From JAXLXE01 sp046328115 (GTDB lineage Bacteria; Chloroflexota; UBA6077; JACCZL01), in assembly GCA_046328115.1 (NCBI GenBank), contig JAXLXE010000004.1:558001-622000 (forward strand): a stretch of 64,000 bases of DNA. The letters are read 5' to 3'. A program made the translations under genes and the position numbers. This document shows positions 17,492 to 28,362 of the stretch, piece after piece; within the stretch, counting starts at the first letter, position 1; every line of letters begins with the position of its first letter. Below the pieces are notes generated by a model. It was not told where the DNA came from. It saw only the letters and a program-made list of their open reading frames with translations, and made no database searches.

Positions 17492-18264
17492 GTGCGGCTC
17501 CTGAATCCAGCACAAGCCGCGACGCTCCGAGGCTGGCTGCTACCCGACAGTCCCTCCGAGCTACTGGGCCTGCACGTGCTACAGACCGGACACGGCGCCT
17601 GCTTCGTAGACCGCTGGCCGGATCCGCGTGCGGCGCTGTTTGAGAGCCGACACAATGGCATGATGGTGGGCGACCCCACGGCGTTCCAGCCGTCTGACCT
17701 TGAACGACTTCAAGGGCTCGTCCAGGCGAACCAGGCGTTCGTGCCGGTACTCGTCGAGACGTTCCCGGAGCTGCTGGCCTGGAATCGAGTTGTATTAGTG
17801 CTCCCCTCCGCGCAACGCACCACGTCGCCGCGACGATTCGCCCCCTAAAGGCTCGCGATGTGTACCAGGTCTGGGCACTACCCGCCGATCTCGCATGGTT
17901 GGCTCGATCTTATGACGGGCCTGATTCGTTCGTGCGCAGTGGTCGGGCCATTGGTGCCTTCGTGGACGGGCAGATGGCGGCGACGGCCTGCGTCTTCTTC
18001 CAAGGAGAGCGGTACGACGAAGTAGGAATCGCCACGCTACCCGCGTTTCGCGGTGGAGGGCTGGCAACGGCGTGCGCGGTCACGCTCTGCGAGGACATAC
18101 GAGCCAGAGGGCGGGTACCTTGTTGGAGCACCTCAGAGGACAACCTGGCCAGCCTCCGGGTCGCCCAGAAGGTAGGCTTCAGGCCTGCAAGCCGCGGCGT
18201 CCTGTACGTGACAGGGCCCGCCAATGCGCCTCATGGTGCACGGCCCGTTGCCCCCGGGAGCTGA
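17492..18264 (+). pseudogene. GNAT-family acetyltransferase gene broken by one frameshift
   Basis: Two frames together make one protein of the usual 255-260 residues. The first (from GTG 17492) covers the N-terminal domain ('GHGACFVDRWPDPRAALFESRHNGMMVGDP') up to 'RVVLVLPSAQR' and stops at 17848. The second, entered near 17815-17828, continues 'ATIRPLKARDVYQVWALPADLAW', then the acetyl-CoA-binding 'LPAFRGGGLATACAVTL' and 'SEDNLASLRVAQKVGF'. The offset is equivalent to losing one base. Both halves are well conserved, so the lesion is recent or a sequencing error. If intact it would acetylate an unknown amine. Confidence 0.75.
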
Positions 18265-18296
18265 CGTCAGCGGCTGGCTCACGCAAGCTGTTTCGG

Positions 18297-18776
18297 TCAC
18301 CGTTCCGGCCCCACGATCTCGTAACCGTGCCTGCGCGCGGATTCGAGCAGCCGCGGAATGTCAGGGGCTGACGGCAGAGGCAGCTCTAGCGACTGCGCCG
18401 GACTCCCGATCTCGCCCGCGAAGCGTTCGAACCCGGCCGGGCTGGTGATCTGGAGGAGCCGGGCCGGGGCAGCCTCCGTTACTTCGAACCGGTGCACGAT
18501 ACCCCGCGGCAGAAAGATGAACGCTCCAGACCCGGCGGTCCAACTCCGATCGCCGCAGGTCACCCGGAGACTGCCCTCCAGCACGTAGAACGCCTCATCT
18601 TCATGATGGTGTACGTGCGGCGGTGGACCGAAGCCACCCGGCGCCCGCTGCTCCAGGACAGTGAACGCACCATCCGTCTGTTCTCCGCCGGCCTTGATGG
18701 TGACCAACGTGTCCAGAAACCAGAGCGCATCACCTTCCCCTGGCATCAGCACGTATCCATCCCTCGAGAAACTCAT
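18297..18776 (-). CDS. Cupin-domain protein
   Basis: 159 residues forming a single cupin barrel. Metal-binding motif 1 is 'PPPHVHHHEDEAFYVLEGSL' and motif 2 is 'AGSGAFIFLPRGIVHRFEV', so two or three His and one Glu are available for a metal. It resembles quercetinase-like cupins, but a single-domain protein could equally be an isomerase or binding protein. GGAGG six bases before the ATG at 18776 sets the start. It is divergent from the radical SAM genes and convergent with the broken GNAT gene. Confidence 0.8.
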   Translation of the reverse strand: MSFSRDGYVLMPGEGDALWFLDTLVTIKAGGEQTDGAFTVLEQRAPGGFGPPPHVHHHEDEAFYVLEGSLRVTCGDRSWTAGSGAFIFLPRGIVHRFEVTEAAPARLLQITSPAGFERFAGEIGSPAQSLELPLPSAPDIPRLLESARRHGYEIVGPER

Positions 18777-18937
18777 GACGACCTCCAAGATGGAAACGCC
18801 CGTCCTCGGGCCGCCGGATCACGAGCATCCAACAGGCCGATCGTCTTAGCTTGGGACACTCGACCCCTGCCGGTGCGGACACCCGACCTCGCGCGCCACC
18901 TCGTTCGCCGTCGACACTCGGATACACGAGGTGCGCG

Positions 18938-20101
18938 ATGCTGGGAGTCAGCCGCCTGCTGGGCGGAACCAAGACCGACACGGATCATCTACGCTATGGA
19001 GCCTCCCAGGTAGAGGCCTGGCACCGACCGGTCGTCGTGTGGACCGCCACCCGCCGCTGCAACCTCGCGTGCCTCCACTGCTACGCCTCGGCCGCGGATC
19101 GCGAGTTCCCTGACGAGCTCACCACCACCGAGGCCCAGGCCATGCTCGCAGACATGGCCAGCTTCGGCGTACCCGTGCTACTCCTCTCTGGCGGCGAACC
19201 GCTCAAGCGGCCGGATCTGCTCGATCTAGCGGCATTCGCCAGAGGCGTTGGCCTGCGGGTAACACTGTCCACGAACGGGACGCTCATCACGCGAGACGTG
19301 GCCGCCCGGCTGGCCGCGATGGGCGTGGGCTACGTGGGAATCAGCCTCGACGGGCTTCGCGAGACCCACGACTACTTCCGAGGACAGAGCGGCGCATTCG
19401 AGGCCGCCCTGGAGGGGATCCGTAGCTGCCGCGCGGCGGGCCTGCGCGTGGGCGTGCGCCTCACGCTCACGCGCCACACCGTCACCCATCTGGACGGCCT
19501 GTTCGACCTCATTGACCGCGAGGGCATTGAACGGGCCTGCTTCTACCACCTGGTGCCGGCCGGCCGTGGGCGCATGCTCCAGTCAGACGCGCTCGGCCCA
19601 GACGAGGTGCGGAGCGCCGTGTTGCGGATCTTCGAGCGGGCGGCGGACTACGTGGAGCGCGGCGCAACCACAGAGATACTGACTGTGGACAACCACGCGG
19701 ATGGCGTCCTGCTCTACCTCTGGGCTCAGGAGCGCTACGGCGAAGAAGTCTCGAAGCGCATACGGCGCGAGCTTGCACGCACGGGCGGCAACCGGTCCGG
19801 AATCGCCATAGCCCACGTCGACAACCGCGGCAACGTGCATCCCGACCAGTTCTGGTGGCGATGTGTGCTGGGCAACGTGCGCCAGCGTCCGTTCAGCGAG
19901 ATCTGGTCTGATACGAGCCAACCGGTGCTGGCGGCCCTGCGCGACCGCCGCGAACATCTCACGGGACGGTGCTCAGCCTGCGCCTACGTCGAGCTGTGCA
20001 ACGGCAACTTCCGGGCACGCGCGTTGGGGGCGACGGGCGACCCATGGGCGGCCGATCCGGGCTGCTACCTCTCAGATTCAGAGGTGCTGACCCATGCCTG
20101 A
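18938..20101 (+). CDS. ahbC: Radical SAM/SPASM enzyme, AhbC-like (didecarboxysiroheme deacetylase family)
   Basis: This 387-residue protein has the radical SAM cluster motif CxxxCxxC in 'TRRCNLACLHCYA' and 'LLSGGEPLKRPDLL'. Its closest match from memory is AhbC/NirJ, sharing 'YVGISLDGLRETHDYFRG', 'ACFYHLVPAGRG', 'EILTVDNHADGVLLYL' and 'GNRSGIAIAHVDNRGNVHPDQFW'. AhbC removes acetate side chains from 12,18-didecarboxysiroheme in the alternative heme route. A C-terminal SPASM-like cluster is present ('CSACAYVELCNGN', 'DPGC'). GAGGTG precedes the ATG at 18938. The stop overlaps the next radical SAM gene by eight bases, so the two are coupled. No other heme genes lie nearby. Confidence 0.78.
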   Translation: MLGVSRLLGGTKTDTDHLRYGASQVEAWHRPVVVWTATRRCNLACLHCYASAADREFPDELTTTEAQAMLADMASFGVPVLLLSGGEPLKRPDLLDLAAFARGVGLRVTLSTNGTLITRDVAARLAAMGVGYVGISLDGLRETHDYFRGQSGAFEAALEGIRSCRAAGLRVGVRLTLTRHTVTHLDGLFDLIDREGIERACFYHLVPAGRGRMLQSDALGPDEVRSAVLRIFERAADYVERGATTEILTVDNHADGVLLYLWAQERYGEEVSKRIRRELARTGGNRSGIAIAHVDNRGNVHPDQFWWRCVLGNVRQRPFSEIWSDTSQPVLAALRDRREHLTGRCSACAYVELCNGNFRARALGATGDPWAADPGCYLSDSEVLTHA

Positions 20102-21236
20102 CCGCCCCGCGCGACCGCACCTGTTCACCGTTGACTTCAACCAGACGCCGTACGTGGTGGCCTGGGAGACCACCCGCTCGTGCGCACTCGCGTGCCGCCA
20201 TTGTCGGGCCTCAGCAATCCCGCGCAGGGATCCCACGGAACTGAGCACCGAGGAAGGGAAGCGCCTCATCGATGATCTGGTCAGACTCGGCGGCCCCATC
20301 CTGATCCTCACGGGGGGCGACCCGTTCATGCGTCCAGATCTGGCAGAGCTTGCCCGGTACGGTGTTGAGCGTGGCCTAAACGTTGGACTGTCCCCCTCTG
20401 CCACCAGTCTGGTGACCCGCGAGCGGCTCTCCACGCTCAGGGACGTGGGCGTCTCCATGGTACACGTGAGCCTGGACGGGACCGAAGCCACGCACGATGC
20501 GTTCCGCGGCGTGGTCGGATCGCACAGACGCACGCTCGAGATCATCCACGACGTGCGTGACCTGCAGATCCCGCTGCAGATCGGCACCACGGCCACACGC
20601 CAGACCGTCGCTGACCTTTCGTCGGTCGCGGACCTGCTCAAAGACAGCGACATCCAAGTGTGGAACGTCTTCTTCCTGGTGCCCACCGGCCGCGCTCAAC
20701 GGGCAGACATGTTGGACGCCGCCGAGACGGAGGAGATCTTGGAGTGGCTCTGGCGTCTATCCCGCGATGTCCCGTTCCGAGTGCGGACCACCGCCGCCCA
20801 GCACTACCGGCGGGTGGTCATCCAGCAAGAACGCCGCTCCCGCGGGCTAGCGCCGGACGCGCCATCCGCGGACGTTCGCTGGGAGGCAACCGGCGCTGGC
20901 TACGCCTTCCGTGAAGGGCGGGCACCCCAACAGCAAGGGGTCAACGATGGCAAGGGGTTCGCCTTCATCTCACACACGGGGGATGTCTGCCCCAGCGGCT
21001 TTCTCCAGCTACCTGTCGGCAATGTGCGGACTCGCTCCATCGTGGACATCTACCGCGAGGATCCGGTGTTTCGGACGCTCCGCGACCCGGGACAGCTCAA
21101 GGGGAAGTGCGGCCGCTGCGACTACCGCGATGTCTGTGGCGGGAGTCGGGCGCGCGCGTGGGCGCTGACCGGCGACCCGCTCAATCCCGACCCGGCCTGC
21201 GCCTATGTCCCTGCGGAGATGGCCCACCCCGTCTAG
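20094..21236 (+). CDS. Radical SAM/SPASM protein, AhbD / BA_1875-like
   Basis: This 380-residue protein has CxxxCxxC in 'TTRSCALACRHCRAS', 'LTGGDPFMRPDL', and a SPASM region with 'FISHTGDVCPSGFLQLPVGNVR' (adjoining motifs) plus 'CGRCDYRDVCGG' and a final 'DPAC'. These fit both AhbD, which makes heme from Fe-coproporphyrin III, and the related BA_1875 family of unknown function; the 'CPSGFLxLPxGNVR' block is characteristic of that branch. Overlap with the AhbC-like gene makes a joint pathway likely. I cannot separate AhbD from BA_1875-type without an alignment. Its 3' end overlaps the convergent HEAT gene by four bases. Confidence 0.72.
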   Translation: MPDRPARPHLFTVDFNQTPYVVAWETTRSCALACRHCRASAIPRRDPTELSTEEGKRLIDDLVRLGGPILILTGGDPFMRPDLAELARYGVERGLNVGLSPSATSLVTRERLSTLRDVGVSMVHVSLDGTEATHDAFRGVVGSHRRTLEIIHDVRDLQIPLQIGTTATRQTVADLSSVADLLKDSDIQVWNVFFLVPTGRAQRADMLDAAETEEILEWLWRLSRDVPFRVRTTAAQHYRRVVIQQERRSRGLAPDAPSADVRWEATGAGYAFREGRAPQQQGVNDGKGFAFISHTGDVCPSGFLQLPVGNVRTRSIVDIYREDPVFRTLRDPGQLKGKCGRCDYRDVCGGSRARAWALTGDPLNPDPACAYVPAEMAHPV

Positions 21237-21880
21237 GTCTTGGTCGCGGCGACGAGGCGTTTCGCGGCCTGGCGCACGGCCCCCTTCGGGAACCCGCTAA
21301 AGTCCAGGTACCGCTGACCGATGTCGCGCATCCGCGCGCCGAGATCCGGCCGCTGCAGCACCACCTCACGCAGGCCGATGAGCGCTGGCCCCGCCTGGCG
21401 CCCGTCCCACAGGCGCAACGAACGATCCAGCCACTCCAGCGCCAGGGCTGCTTCTCGGGCACCGGCGCCAGCGAACCGCCCCACGGCCTCCACTGCCCGG
21501 TCGCGAACGATGATGCTCTGATCCGCGCTGAAGATGTCGAACAGGCGCGGCAGCAGCGGCTCGATTTTCGCTGGGACGTGGCCAGCCACCAGCGCCAACG
21601 CGTGCATGGCCTCCCAGCGCAAGCGCGTTGGTCGGGCATCCAGCCTGGCGATCAACGAATCCACAAAAGGGGCCAGCAGCTCCGGGCGCGTCTGGCCCAC
21701 TACGGTCAATACCTCTGCGCAGTCGGCCGCCAACTTCGGATCCCGACTGCCCAGCCCCCGATCAATGTCATCTAGTAGGCTCGGCGAGGCCAGGCAGCGC
21801 TCCGCGGCGGCGCGGTTCGCGGCAAAATCGCGGTCGCCCACCTGGGACGCCAGCGTTGCCAGGATGGACTCATCACTCAC
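21233..21880 (-). CDS. HEAT-repeat protein
   Basis: 215 residues, almost entirely alpha-helical, with repeated helix pairs such as 'LAADCAEVLTVVGQTRPELL', 'LRWEAMHALALVAGHVP' and 'VRDRAVEAVGRFAGAGAREAA'. This indicates a soluble HEAT-type scaffold, probably for protein binding. It overlaps the upstream secreted-protein gene by four bases (ATGA) and ends the pyk operon. No catalytic motif is visible and the partner is unknown. Confidence 0.7.
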   Translation of the reverse strand: MSDESILATLASQVGDRDFAANRAAAERCLASPSLLDDIDRGLGSRDPKLAADCAEVLTVVGQTRPELLAPFVDSLIARLDARPTRLRWEAMHALALVAGHVPAKIEPLLPRLFDIFSADQSIIVRDRAVEAVGRFAGAGAREAALALEWLDRSLRLWDGRQAGPALIGLREVVLQRPDLGARMRDIGQRYLDFSGFPKGAVRQAAKRLVAATKT

Positions 21881-22506
21881 GGCGCGGGTCGCTCTTCGCG
21901 GGGCGCACGCTGTGGGCCAGGGCGTGCAGGCGCATCTCGGTACGAAGTCTCCACACGGTCCACGTTGAGCACCGGCTCATCACCAACACGGGTGACGCGG
22001 AGCGAGACGAAACTCTCGCCGGAGGGGCAGCAGAGTGGATCGCTCTCGCGGTAGCGGGCGGCCGTCGCGGTGAGGTCGCCGGCGCCTCTGATGGCCACCA
22101 AACTGATCGCGCCATCCGTCCGAGACATCATGGCACTGGGCGAGACGGTACCGGCGAACTTGCCGCCAGCGAACACGAAGACGTTGTACTGCGCCGGACG
22201 GCACATCCCATCGTGGGCCGCGTTGCCGGTGACGATGGACACGCCCCAGGCAAGCTCGTAGCTGCCAATTAGTGACCAGCCCGCGTCAACCACAAGACGA
22301 TCTTCCGCAGTCTCCGCCGGACGGGAGAATTCCAGACAGCGAGCGTCGGTGCCCACCTCGCCAGGCGTGGGCGCGGGCACCGCCATGCCCGGCGCATTCC
22401 ACTGCCCGGGCGCCTGATCCAGCCAGCTTTCCTCAGCCGAAGCCGGCGCCCAGAAGCCCAGGGCGGCCAGCGCGGCACACGATGCGGCGCGCAGGACGCG
22501 TTGCAT
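21877..22506 (-). CDS. Secreted protein, LppP/LprE-like
   Basis: 209 residues with a cleavable signal peptide (hydrophobic core 'AALAALGFWAPASA') and no lipobox at the cleavage site. The body contains 'GQWNAPGMAVPAP' and 'QYNVFVFAGGKFAGTVSP', reminiscent of the LppP/LprE family of actinobacterial envelope proteins, and several cysteines that could pair. It starts one base after the pyruvate kinase stop, so co-transcription is almost certain, though a functional link to pyruvate kinase is not obvious. The C-terminal 20 residues are Pro/Arg-rich and probably disordered. Confidence 0.6.
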   Translation of the reverse strand: MQRVLRAASCAALAALGFWAPASAEESWLDQAPGQWNAPGMAVPAPTPGEVGTDARCLEFSRPAETAEDRLVVDAGWSLIGSYELAWGVSIVTGNAAHDGMCRPAQYNVFVFAGGKFAGTVSPSAMMSRTDGAISLVAIRGAGDLTATAARYRESDPLCCPSGESFVSLRVTRVGDEPVLNVDRVETSYRDAPARPGPQRAPREERPAP

Positions 22507-22507
22507 G

Positions 22508-23935
<1,428 letters not shown>

Positions 23936-23999
23936 CTGGCCTCACTCCCGCCCTGAGTCGATGATGCTGTCTGACGCCCCTGGCGTTATCGTACCCCGC

Positions 24000-25100
24000 A
24001 TGCTCTTCGCCGCTCATCGAGCAGCCGCTATGCCCCTCCGCATTGCCTGGGTCATTCCCGGCCCGCTGGACCAGATGACCGGTGGGTACATCTACGATCG
24101 ACGAATGGTCGAGGGCCTCCGTGCTCGCGGGCATGATGTGATGGTGCTCAGGGTCCCCACACGGGTTCCGTACCTCGACCCGCTCGCCGGACTGTCTCTG
24201 GCGCGATCGCTGCGGGCGGGTCGCTTCTCAACGATCATCATCGATGAGCTGGCACACCCCGCGATGTGGTGGGGGCTGCGCCTCGGGAAAAGAAGCCAGG
24301 AGCCGACCCAGCCGGCGTGTCTGACCCTGGTGCATCACCTGCGCGCGTCCGAAACGGACGGCTGGAGGCGTCATGTGGCGCGACTGGCCGAGCGTCAGGC
24401 GCTCCGAGTTGCGAACGGGATTGTGTGCACGAGCCACACCACCGCCACCGTCGTTCGGGAGCTGATCGGCCCGGGCACGCCGATCAGCGTGGTGACGCCT
24501 GGGGTTCACGCCGCCCCCGAGCGAGACGGCGCGCACGATGGAGGGGAGCCTTCGCGGCCGGGCCGCCTCATTTGCGTCGCTCACCTCACTCCGCGGAAGG
24601 GCATCGTCTCACTGCTGCATGCCCTGGCGCGAGCGGCCCCCGCGGCAGAGCTTGACCTTGTGGGTGATGCCACGCGCGATCCGACACACGCGGCCTACAT
24701 CCGCGCGCTGCTGCGCGAACTGAATCTAGGCACGCGCGTACGCATTCGCGGCACGGTCAGCGACGCGGAGCTCCAACAGCTTCTCATCACCGCGGACGCG
24801 TTTGTCCTGGCATCAACGTATGAAGGCTACGGGATGGCGATCGCTGATGCCGTAGCAGCGGGGCTGCCGGTCATCGCGACGCGCACGGGCGCGATTCCAG
24901 AGGTGGTTCGGGACGGGCTTGAAGCCGAGCTGGTTCCCCCAAATGACGTCACGGCGTTAACCACTGCCATCGATCGACTTGTCAGCGATCGCGCCGAGCG
25001 CGATCGACGGGCGGGCCACGCCCGCGAGCGCGCTCGCTCGCTGCCGACCTGGGAACAAGCCTGCGCCGCGTTCGTCGAGATCGTCGAGGATGCTGGGTGA
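24000..25100 (+). CDS. Glycosyltransferase family 4
   Basis: A GT-B glycosyltransferase of about 366 residues. The N-terminal half opens with 'LRIAWVIPGPLDQMTGGYIYDRRM' (adjoining motifs). The C-terminal half has 'GRLICVAHLTPRKGI' and the donor-binding 'LASTYEGYGMAIADAVAAGLPVIA' region with the family E-x7-E. It retains the anomeric configuration of a nucleotide sugar; acceptor unknown. ATG at 24000 sits seven bases after a TATCGT -10 box, suggesting a leaderless message; ATG at 24030 is the alternative closer to family N-termini. A methyltransferase follows almost immediately, so the pair may decorate one glycoconjugate or metabolite. Confidence 0.83.
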   Translation: MLFAAHRAAAMPLRIAWVIPGPLDQMTGGYIYDRRMVEGLRARGHDVMVLRVPTRVPYLDPLAGLSLARSLRAGRFSTIIIDELAHPAMWWGLRLGKRSQEPTQPACLTLVHHLRASETDGWRRHVARLAERQALRVANGIVCTSHTTATVVRELIGPGTPISVVTPGVHAAPERDGAHDGGEPSRPGRLICVAHLTPRKGIVSLLHALARAAPAAELDLVGDATRDPTHAAYIRALLRELNLGTRVRIRGTVSDAELQQLLITADAFVLASTYEGYGMAIADAVAAGLPVIATRTGAIPEVVRDGLEAELVPPNDVTALTTAIDRLVSDRAERDRRAGHARERARSLPTWEQACAAFVEIVEDAG

Positions 25101-25107
25101 GGCCGAG

Positions 25108-25989
25108 ATGACGCAGGCTGATCTCGCTTCTACCGCGTCGAGCTGGATCGGATTCGACCGGAGCTGGCTCGAGCTGCGCCGGGCTGCCGACGATAGGGCG
25201 ATTGCAGTCGGACCCGTACGCGCCCTGCAGCGCCGACTGGCCACTTGCGCGACTGTTGGCGAGCTCCGGGTTGTCGATCTGGGGTCAGGCGCGGGCGTGG
25301 CATTGCAGCGGCTCTCGGAGTGGTTGCCGGATCGACGGATGCGCGCGTACGCCGTCGATCTGGATCAGGAGCTTCTGGCGGCGCCAGTCGCAGTACGCAC
25401 AGGGGTCACACGGCTGCCCCTGCTGGCCGACGCGCTGCTACCCCTGGACGAGCAGGGCGGACCGCCCGATGGTTGGGCCGATCTGGTGGTCAGCCACGCC
25501 TTCGCTGACCTCGTCCCAGTGCAGCTCTTCGCCGAGCGCGTCGCCAGACTCTTGACGCGTGGTGGCCTGGCGCATCTGGCATTGACCTACGACGGCAACA
25601 CGGTGTTCTCCCCGCGCAGTAGATCACGGTTGGAGACCGCCGTCCTGGCGGGCTATCACCGCCACATGCGACGAACAATGGTCGGAACGGTCGCGGCGAC
25701 CGGTGCGCAAGCCGGATCTGAGCTGCAGTCGGCGCTGGAGTCGTGCGGCCTGATCACCGTAAAGCGCGGGCGTTCCCGCTGGCGGGTTGGAGTGGCCGGT
25801 CGTACGGATGGCCCCAGCGTCCTACTCCTGGAGCGGGTGATGCGATTCGTGGCTGACGGAGCGACGGCCGCTGGCGTAGACGCGGTCATCGCGGAAGCCT
25901 GGCTGCGGAGGAGGCAGACCGAGCTTTCGCAGGAGATCCTATCTGTACGCGTGGACCACGTTGACCTGCTGGTAGCCCGCCGACACTGA
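25108..25989 (+). CDS. Class I SAM-dependent methyltransferase
   Basis: About 293 residues with the Rossmann SAM-binding motif I 'LRVVDLGSGAGVALQRL', motif II 'YAVDLDQELL', and 'WADLVVSHAFADLVP' at the position of motif IV. The C-terminal domain is longer than in simple methyltransferases and probably recognises the substrate. ATG at 25108 follows GTGAGG at good spacing; ATG at 25090 would overlap the glycosyltransferase stop. Position suggests it methylates the product or carrier used by the preceding GT4 enzyme, an inference from adjacency only. Confidence 0.78.
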   Translation: MTQADLASTASSWIGFDRSWLELRRAADDRAIAVGPVRALQRRLATCATVGELRVVDLGSGAGVALQRLSEWLPDRRMRAYAVDLDQELLAAPVAVRTGVTRLPLLADALLPLDEQGGPPDGWADLVVSHAFADLVPVQLFAERVARLLTRGGLAHLALTYDGNTVFSPRSRSRLETAVLAGYHRHMRRTMVGTVAATGAQAGSELQSALESCGLITVKRGRSRWRVGVAGRTDGPSVLLLERVMRFVADGATAAGVDAVIAEAWLRRRQTELSQEILSVRVDHVDLLVARRH

Positions 25990-26022
25990 CTCGACCAGGT
26001 TTGATTCGGTGCCTAACGGGGG

Positions 26023-28338
26023 CTACTCGGTTCGCGGCGCGAACCCACGGATGTAGTTGATCACGTGCCAGCGCTCAGACTCCGTGAGCTGCCCTTCAAA
26101 TGATCGCATGGACGTCCCTGGCACGCCCTTGGTCACCCAGGCGTACAGCTCGCCGTCCGTGTGGCCCGCCGCCATGTGGACTCGGAAGTCGGCCGGCCGT
26201 GGTCGCAGCGAGGGTGACATGACACCGTCACCCCGGCCGCTCGTGCCGTGGCACGTAGCGCAGTTCTGCTCGTAGATCGCTTTCCCCGTGGCCAGGGAGC
26301 TCGCGTCTGGCGTGAACGGATTGCGAAGGGTGCGCACATCGAGCGGGGGGGGCGGTCCCAGCGTCAGCCTGGCGTAGATGATGCCGCCCACCGTCAGCAC
26401 AAGAAGGCTGGAGGCGTACAACATGGGCCGTTCCAGGCGCCGCAAGCCACGCGCCCGCGAGATCCAGAACGCCAGCCCCAGGCCCAGTGCCATCAAGGAG
26501 AACGAGCCGTAGCGTCGAACCTGGGTGGCGTCCACCGCGCGAGTCAGGTCCAGCGATGGTGCCTGCCCAGCCGACTCCGCGCCAACCACGGAGGTCCTGA
26601 ATCCGGCTCGAGCATCCTCCTTACCGCGGCGTCGGACCAGCGCCTCCACCTGCCAGCCGCCCTCCGTGCTCAAACTAGCGGCAACCGCGCCGTACGATCC
26701 GTCCGCCCCGCGCTCAAGGTTCAACGTGCCGGAGCCCAGCTCCTGATCCAGGAAGGTGAACCGGAGCTGGACCCTCTGGACATCTGGAGCAGGTGCGCCG
26801 GCGCCATCCGTCACCGTGGCCGTGAATCGATTGATCCCAGGCCGGCCGGGCCACACGGAGACCGCCACGGACACGTCGTCCGCGCTGCCGCTCAGGTCGA
26901 GCGGACGCGGCTGACGTGCATGGGTCTCGCGCGCCGGCTCGGAGGCCGTGAGCAACGCGGTCGCCAGCAGGACCGCCAGTCCCAGCAGCGCCTCCGCCGC
27001 AACCGACCATTTGAAGCGGCTCACCAGTGTGGCGGCCAGTTGCACCAGCCGCGTCTCACGGCTGGCGACCGCTCGACGCAGGCCTGGACTGACGATCAGC
27101 AGGCTGATGCCGCCCAGGATCAGCATGGGAACGACCAGCGCAAGCTTGGCTACCAGAGCCCAGCCGTACAGCGTTCCAGGCACGGCCTCCGGCCTTGTGA
27201 CCTGCAGCCAGGAATGGAAGATGCCGGTGAGAGCCAGGACAGCTACGGAGACGGCGGCGACGACGGAGAACCGTGGGATGGCCGCCGCCAGAAAGCGGCC
27301 GCGCTGCGGTGGCGGCACCCGGACGATCGTGGGGCCGGCGCACAGGACAAACGCCAGGAGACCGCCCACCCAGGCGGCCGCGGCCACCTGATGCAGCCAG
27401 TCCAGGAACGCCGCCAGCCACGGCCCGCTGCTCACGGCCGCCGCGTGGCTGCCCAGCGAGATCAGCCCGAGCCCGGTGGCGGTGGCGAGTCCGGCCACCC
27501 AATGAAGGGCGGAGAGCGGTAAGAGCAGAAACGCGGCGACGAGCACGGTCGCCACCGCGAGGCGAGCGAGCCACAGGTAGCCTAGACGGGTGCCCAGGAG
27601 CTGGCGCAGGGGCTCTCCCAGCGCGTCGGAGACGGAGACCTCCGCCGCATTGGCGGCCTGAAACACCAGACCGCAAACCGTGGCCGCGGCGAACACGAAC
27701 CCAAGCTGCACGCCCAGACCACGCCAGCGCCGGTCGTACTCCTGGAGCAGCGGCCGCTCGCGCGCGCCGAGCGTGGCCATCCCACTGGGCACCACCAGGA
27801 TGCGGAACAACAGCACGCCGCCCAGCCCCAGCAGTGCCACGTAGCCCGCCCAGCGCGCCAGCACGTCGCGGGTGTTCGGCACAAACGGCGGAGCCTCCTC
27901 CAGCGCCTCGCTCAGACCGCCGGCCCCTACCACCAGCGGGAACACGCCCTTCACGACGTGTCCGTCCACGGCGGACAGCGTCTGCCAGGCTATGGTGTAC
28001 GTACCGTCTGGCAGCGCCTCAACATCCAGGCTGAGCGACCGCGGATCACCGGCCACCGGCTTGCTGTCCGCCCGGCTCACACGCTTGCGGGATGAATCCA
28101 AGACCTCGAGCTTAGAGAAGCTCGGTTCGACTGCCTCGGTGAACAACACCTGGATCCGTCCAGGCGTGGTGAGCTGCCCCCCGTTGGCAGGGGTGGAGCG
28201 TTCGTAGAGCGCGTGCGCGAAGGCGCCGGATGCGGGCACCAGCGCCGCGCCAGCCATCAAAAGCGCGGCAACGACGATCCGCCGACTCGCGCAGGCGCGG
28301 GCCATGCTGGCCACGCGCCTGGCGAGCGCCCAGATCAT
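26023..28338 (-). CDS. CopC-CopD-cytochrome c fusion, copper handling
   Basis: A 771-residue membrane protein with four parts. Residues about 1-140 are a signal segment and a CopC domain with Cu-ligand His at the mature N-terminus ('FAHALYERSTPANGG') and 'SAVDGHVVKGVF'. About 155-470 is a multi-helix CopD domain. About 490-610 is an extracytoplasmic beta domain like YtkA/FixH ('FTATVTDGAGAPAPDVQRV'). After one more helix, residues about 680-771 form a class I cytochrome c with heme site 'CATCH' at 693-697 and a likely axial Met near 744. Possible roles are copper import or oxidation, or copper delivery to a terminal oxidase. A separate copC lies just upstream, in the same direction. Confidence 0.85.
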   Translation of the reverse strand: MIWALARRVASMARACASRRIVVAALLMAGAALVPASGAFAHALYERSTPANGGQLTTPGRIQVLFTEAVEPSFSKLEVLDSSRKRVSRADSKPVAGDPRSLSLDVEALPDGTYTIAWQTLSAVDGHVVKGVFPLVVGAGGLSEALEEAPPFVPNTRDVLARWAGYVALLGLGGVLLFRILVVPSGMATLGARERPLLQEYDRRWRGLGVQLGFVFAAATVCGLVFQAANAAEVSVSDALGEPLRQLLGTRLGYLWLARLAVATVLVAAFLLLPLSALHWVAGLATATGLGLISLGSHAAAVSSGPWLAAFLDWLHQVAAAAWVGGLLAFVLCAGPTIVRVPPPQRGRFLAAAIPRFSVVAAVSVAVLALTGIFHSWLQVTRPEAVPGTLYGWALVAKLALVVPMLILGGISLLIVSPGLRRAVASRETRLVQLAATLVSRFKWSVAAEALLGLAVLLATALLTASEPARETHARQPRPLDLSGSADDVSVAVSVWPGRPGINRFTATVTDGAGAPAPDVQRVQLRFTFLDQELGSGTLNLERGADGSYGAVAASLSTEGGWQVEALVRRRGKEDARAGFRTSVVGAESAGQAPSLDLTRAVDATQVRRYGSFSLMALGLGLAFWISRARGLRRLERPMLYASSLLVLTVGGIIYARLTLGPPPPLDVRTLRNPFTPDASSLATGKAIYEQNCATCHGTSGRGDGVMSPSLRPRPADFRVHMAAGHTDGELYAWVTKGVPGTSMRSFEGQLTESERWHVINYIRGFAPRTE

Positions 28339-28362
28339 GGATGGAGCCTCCGGGAGGAGCTT

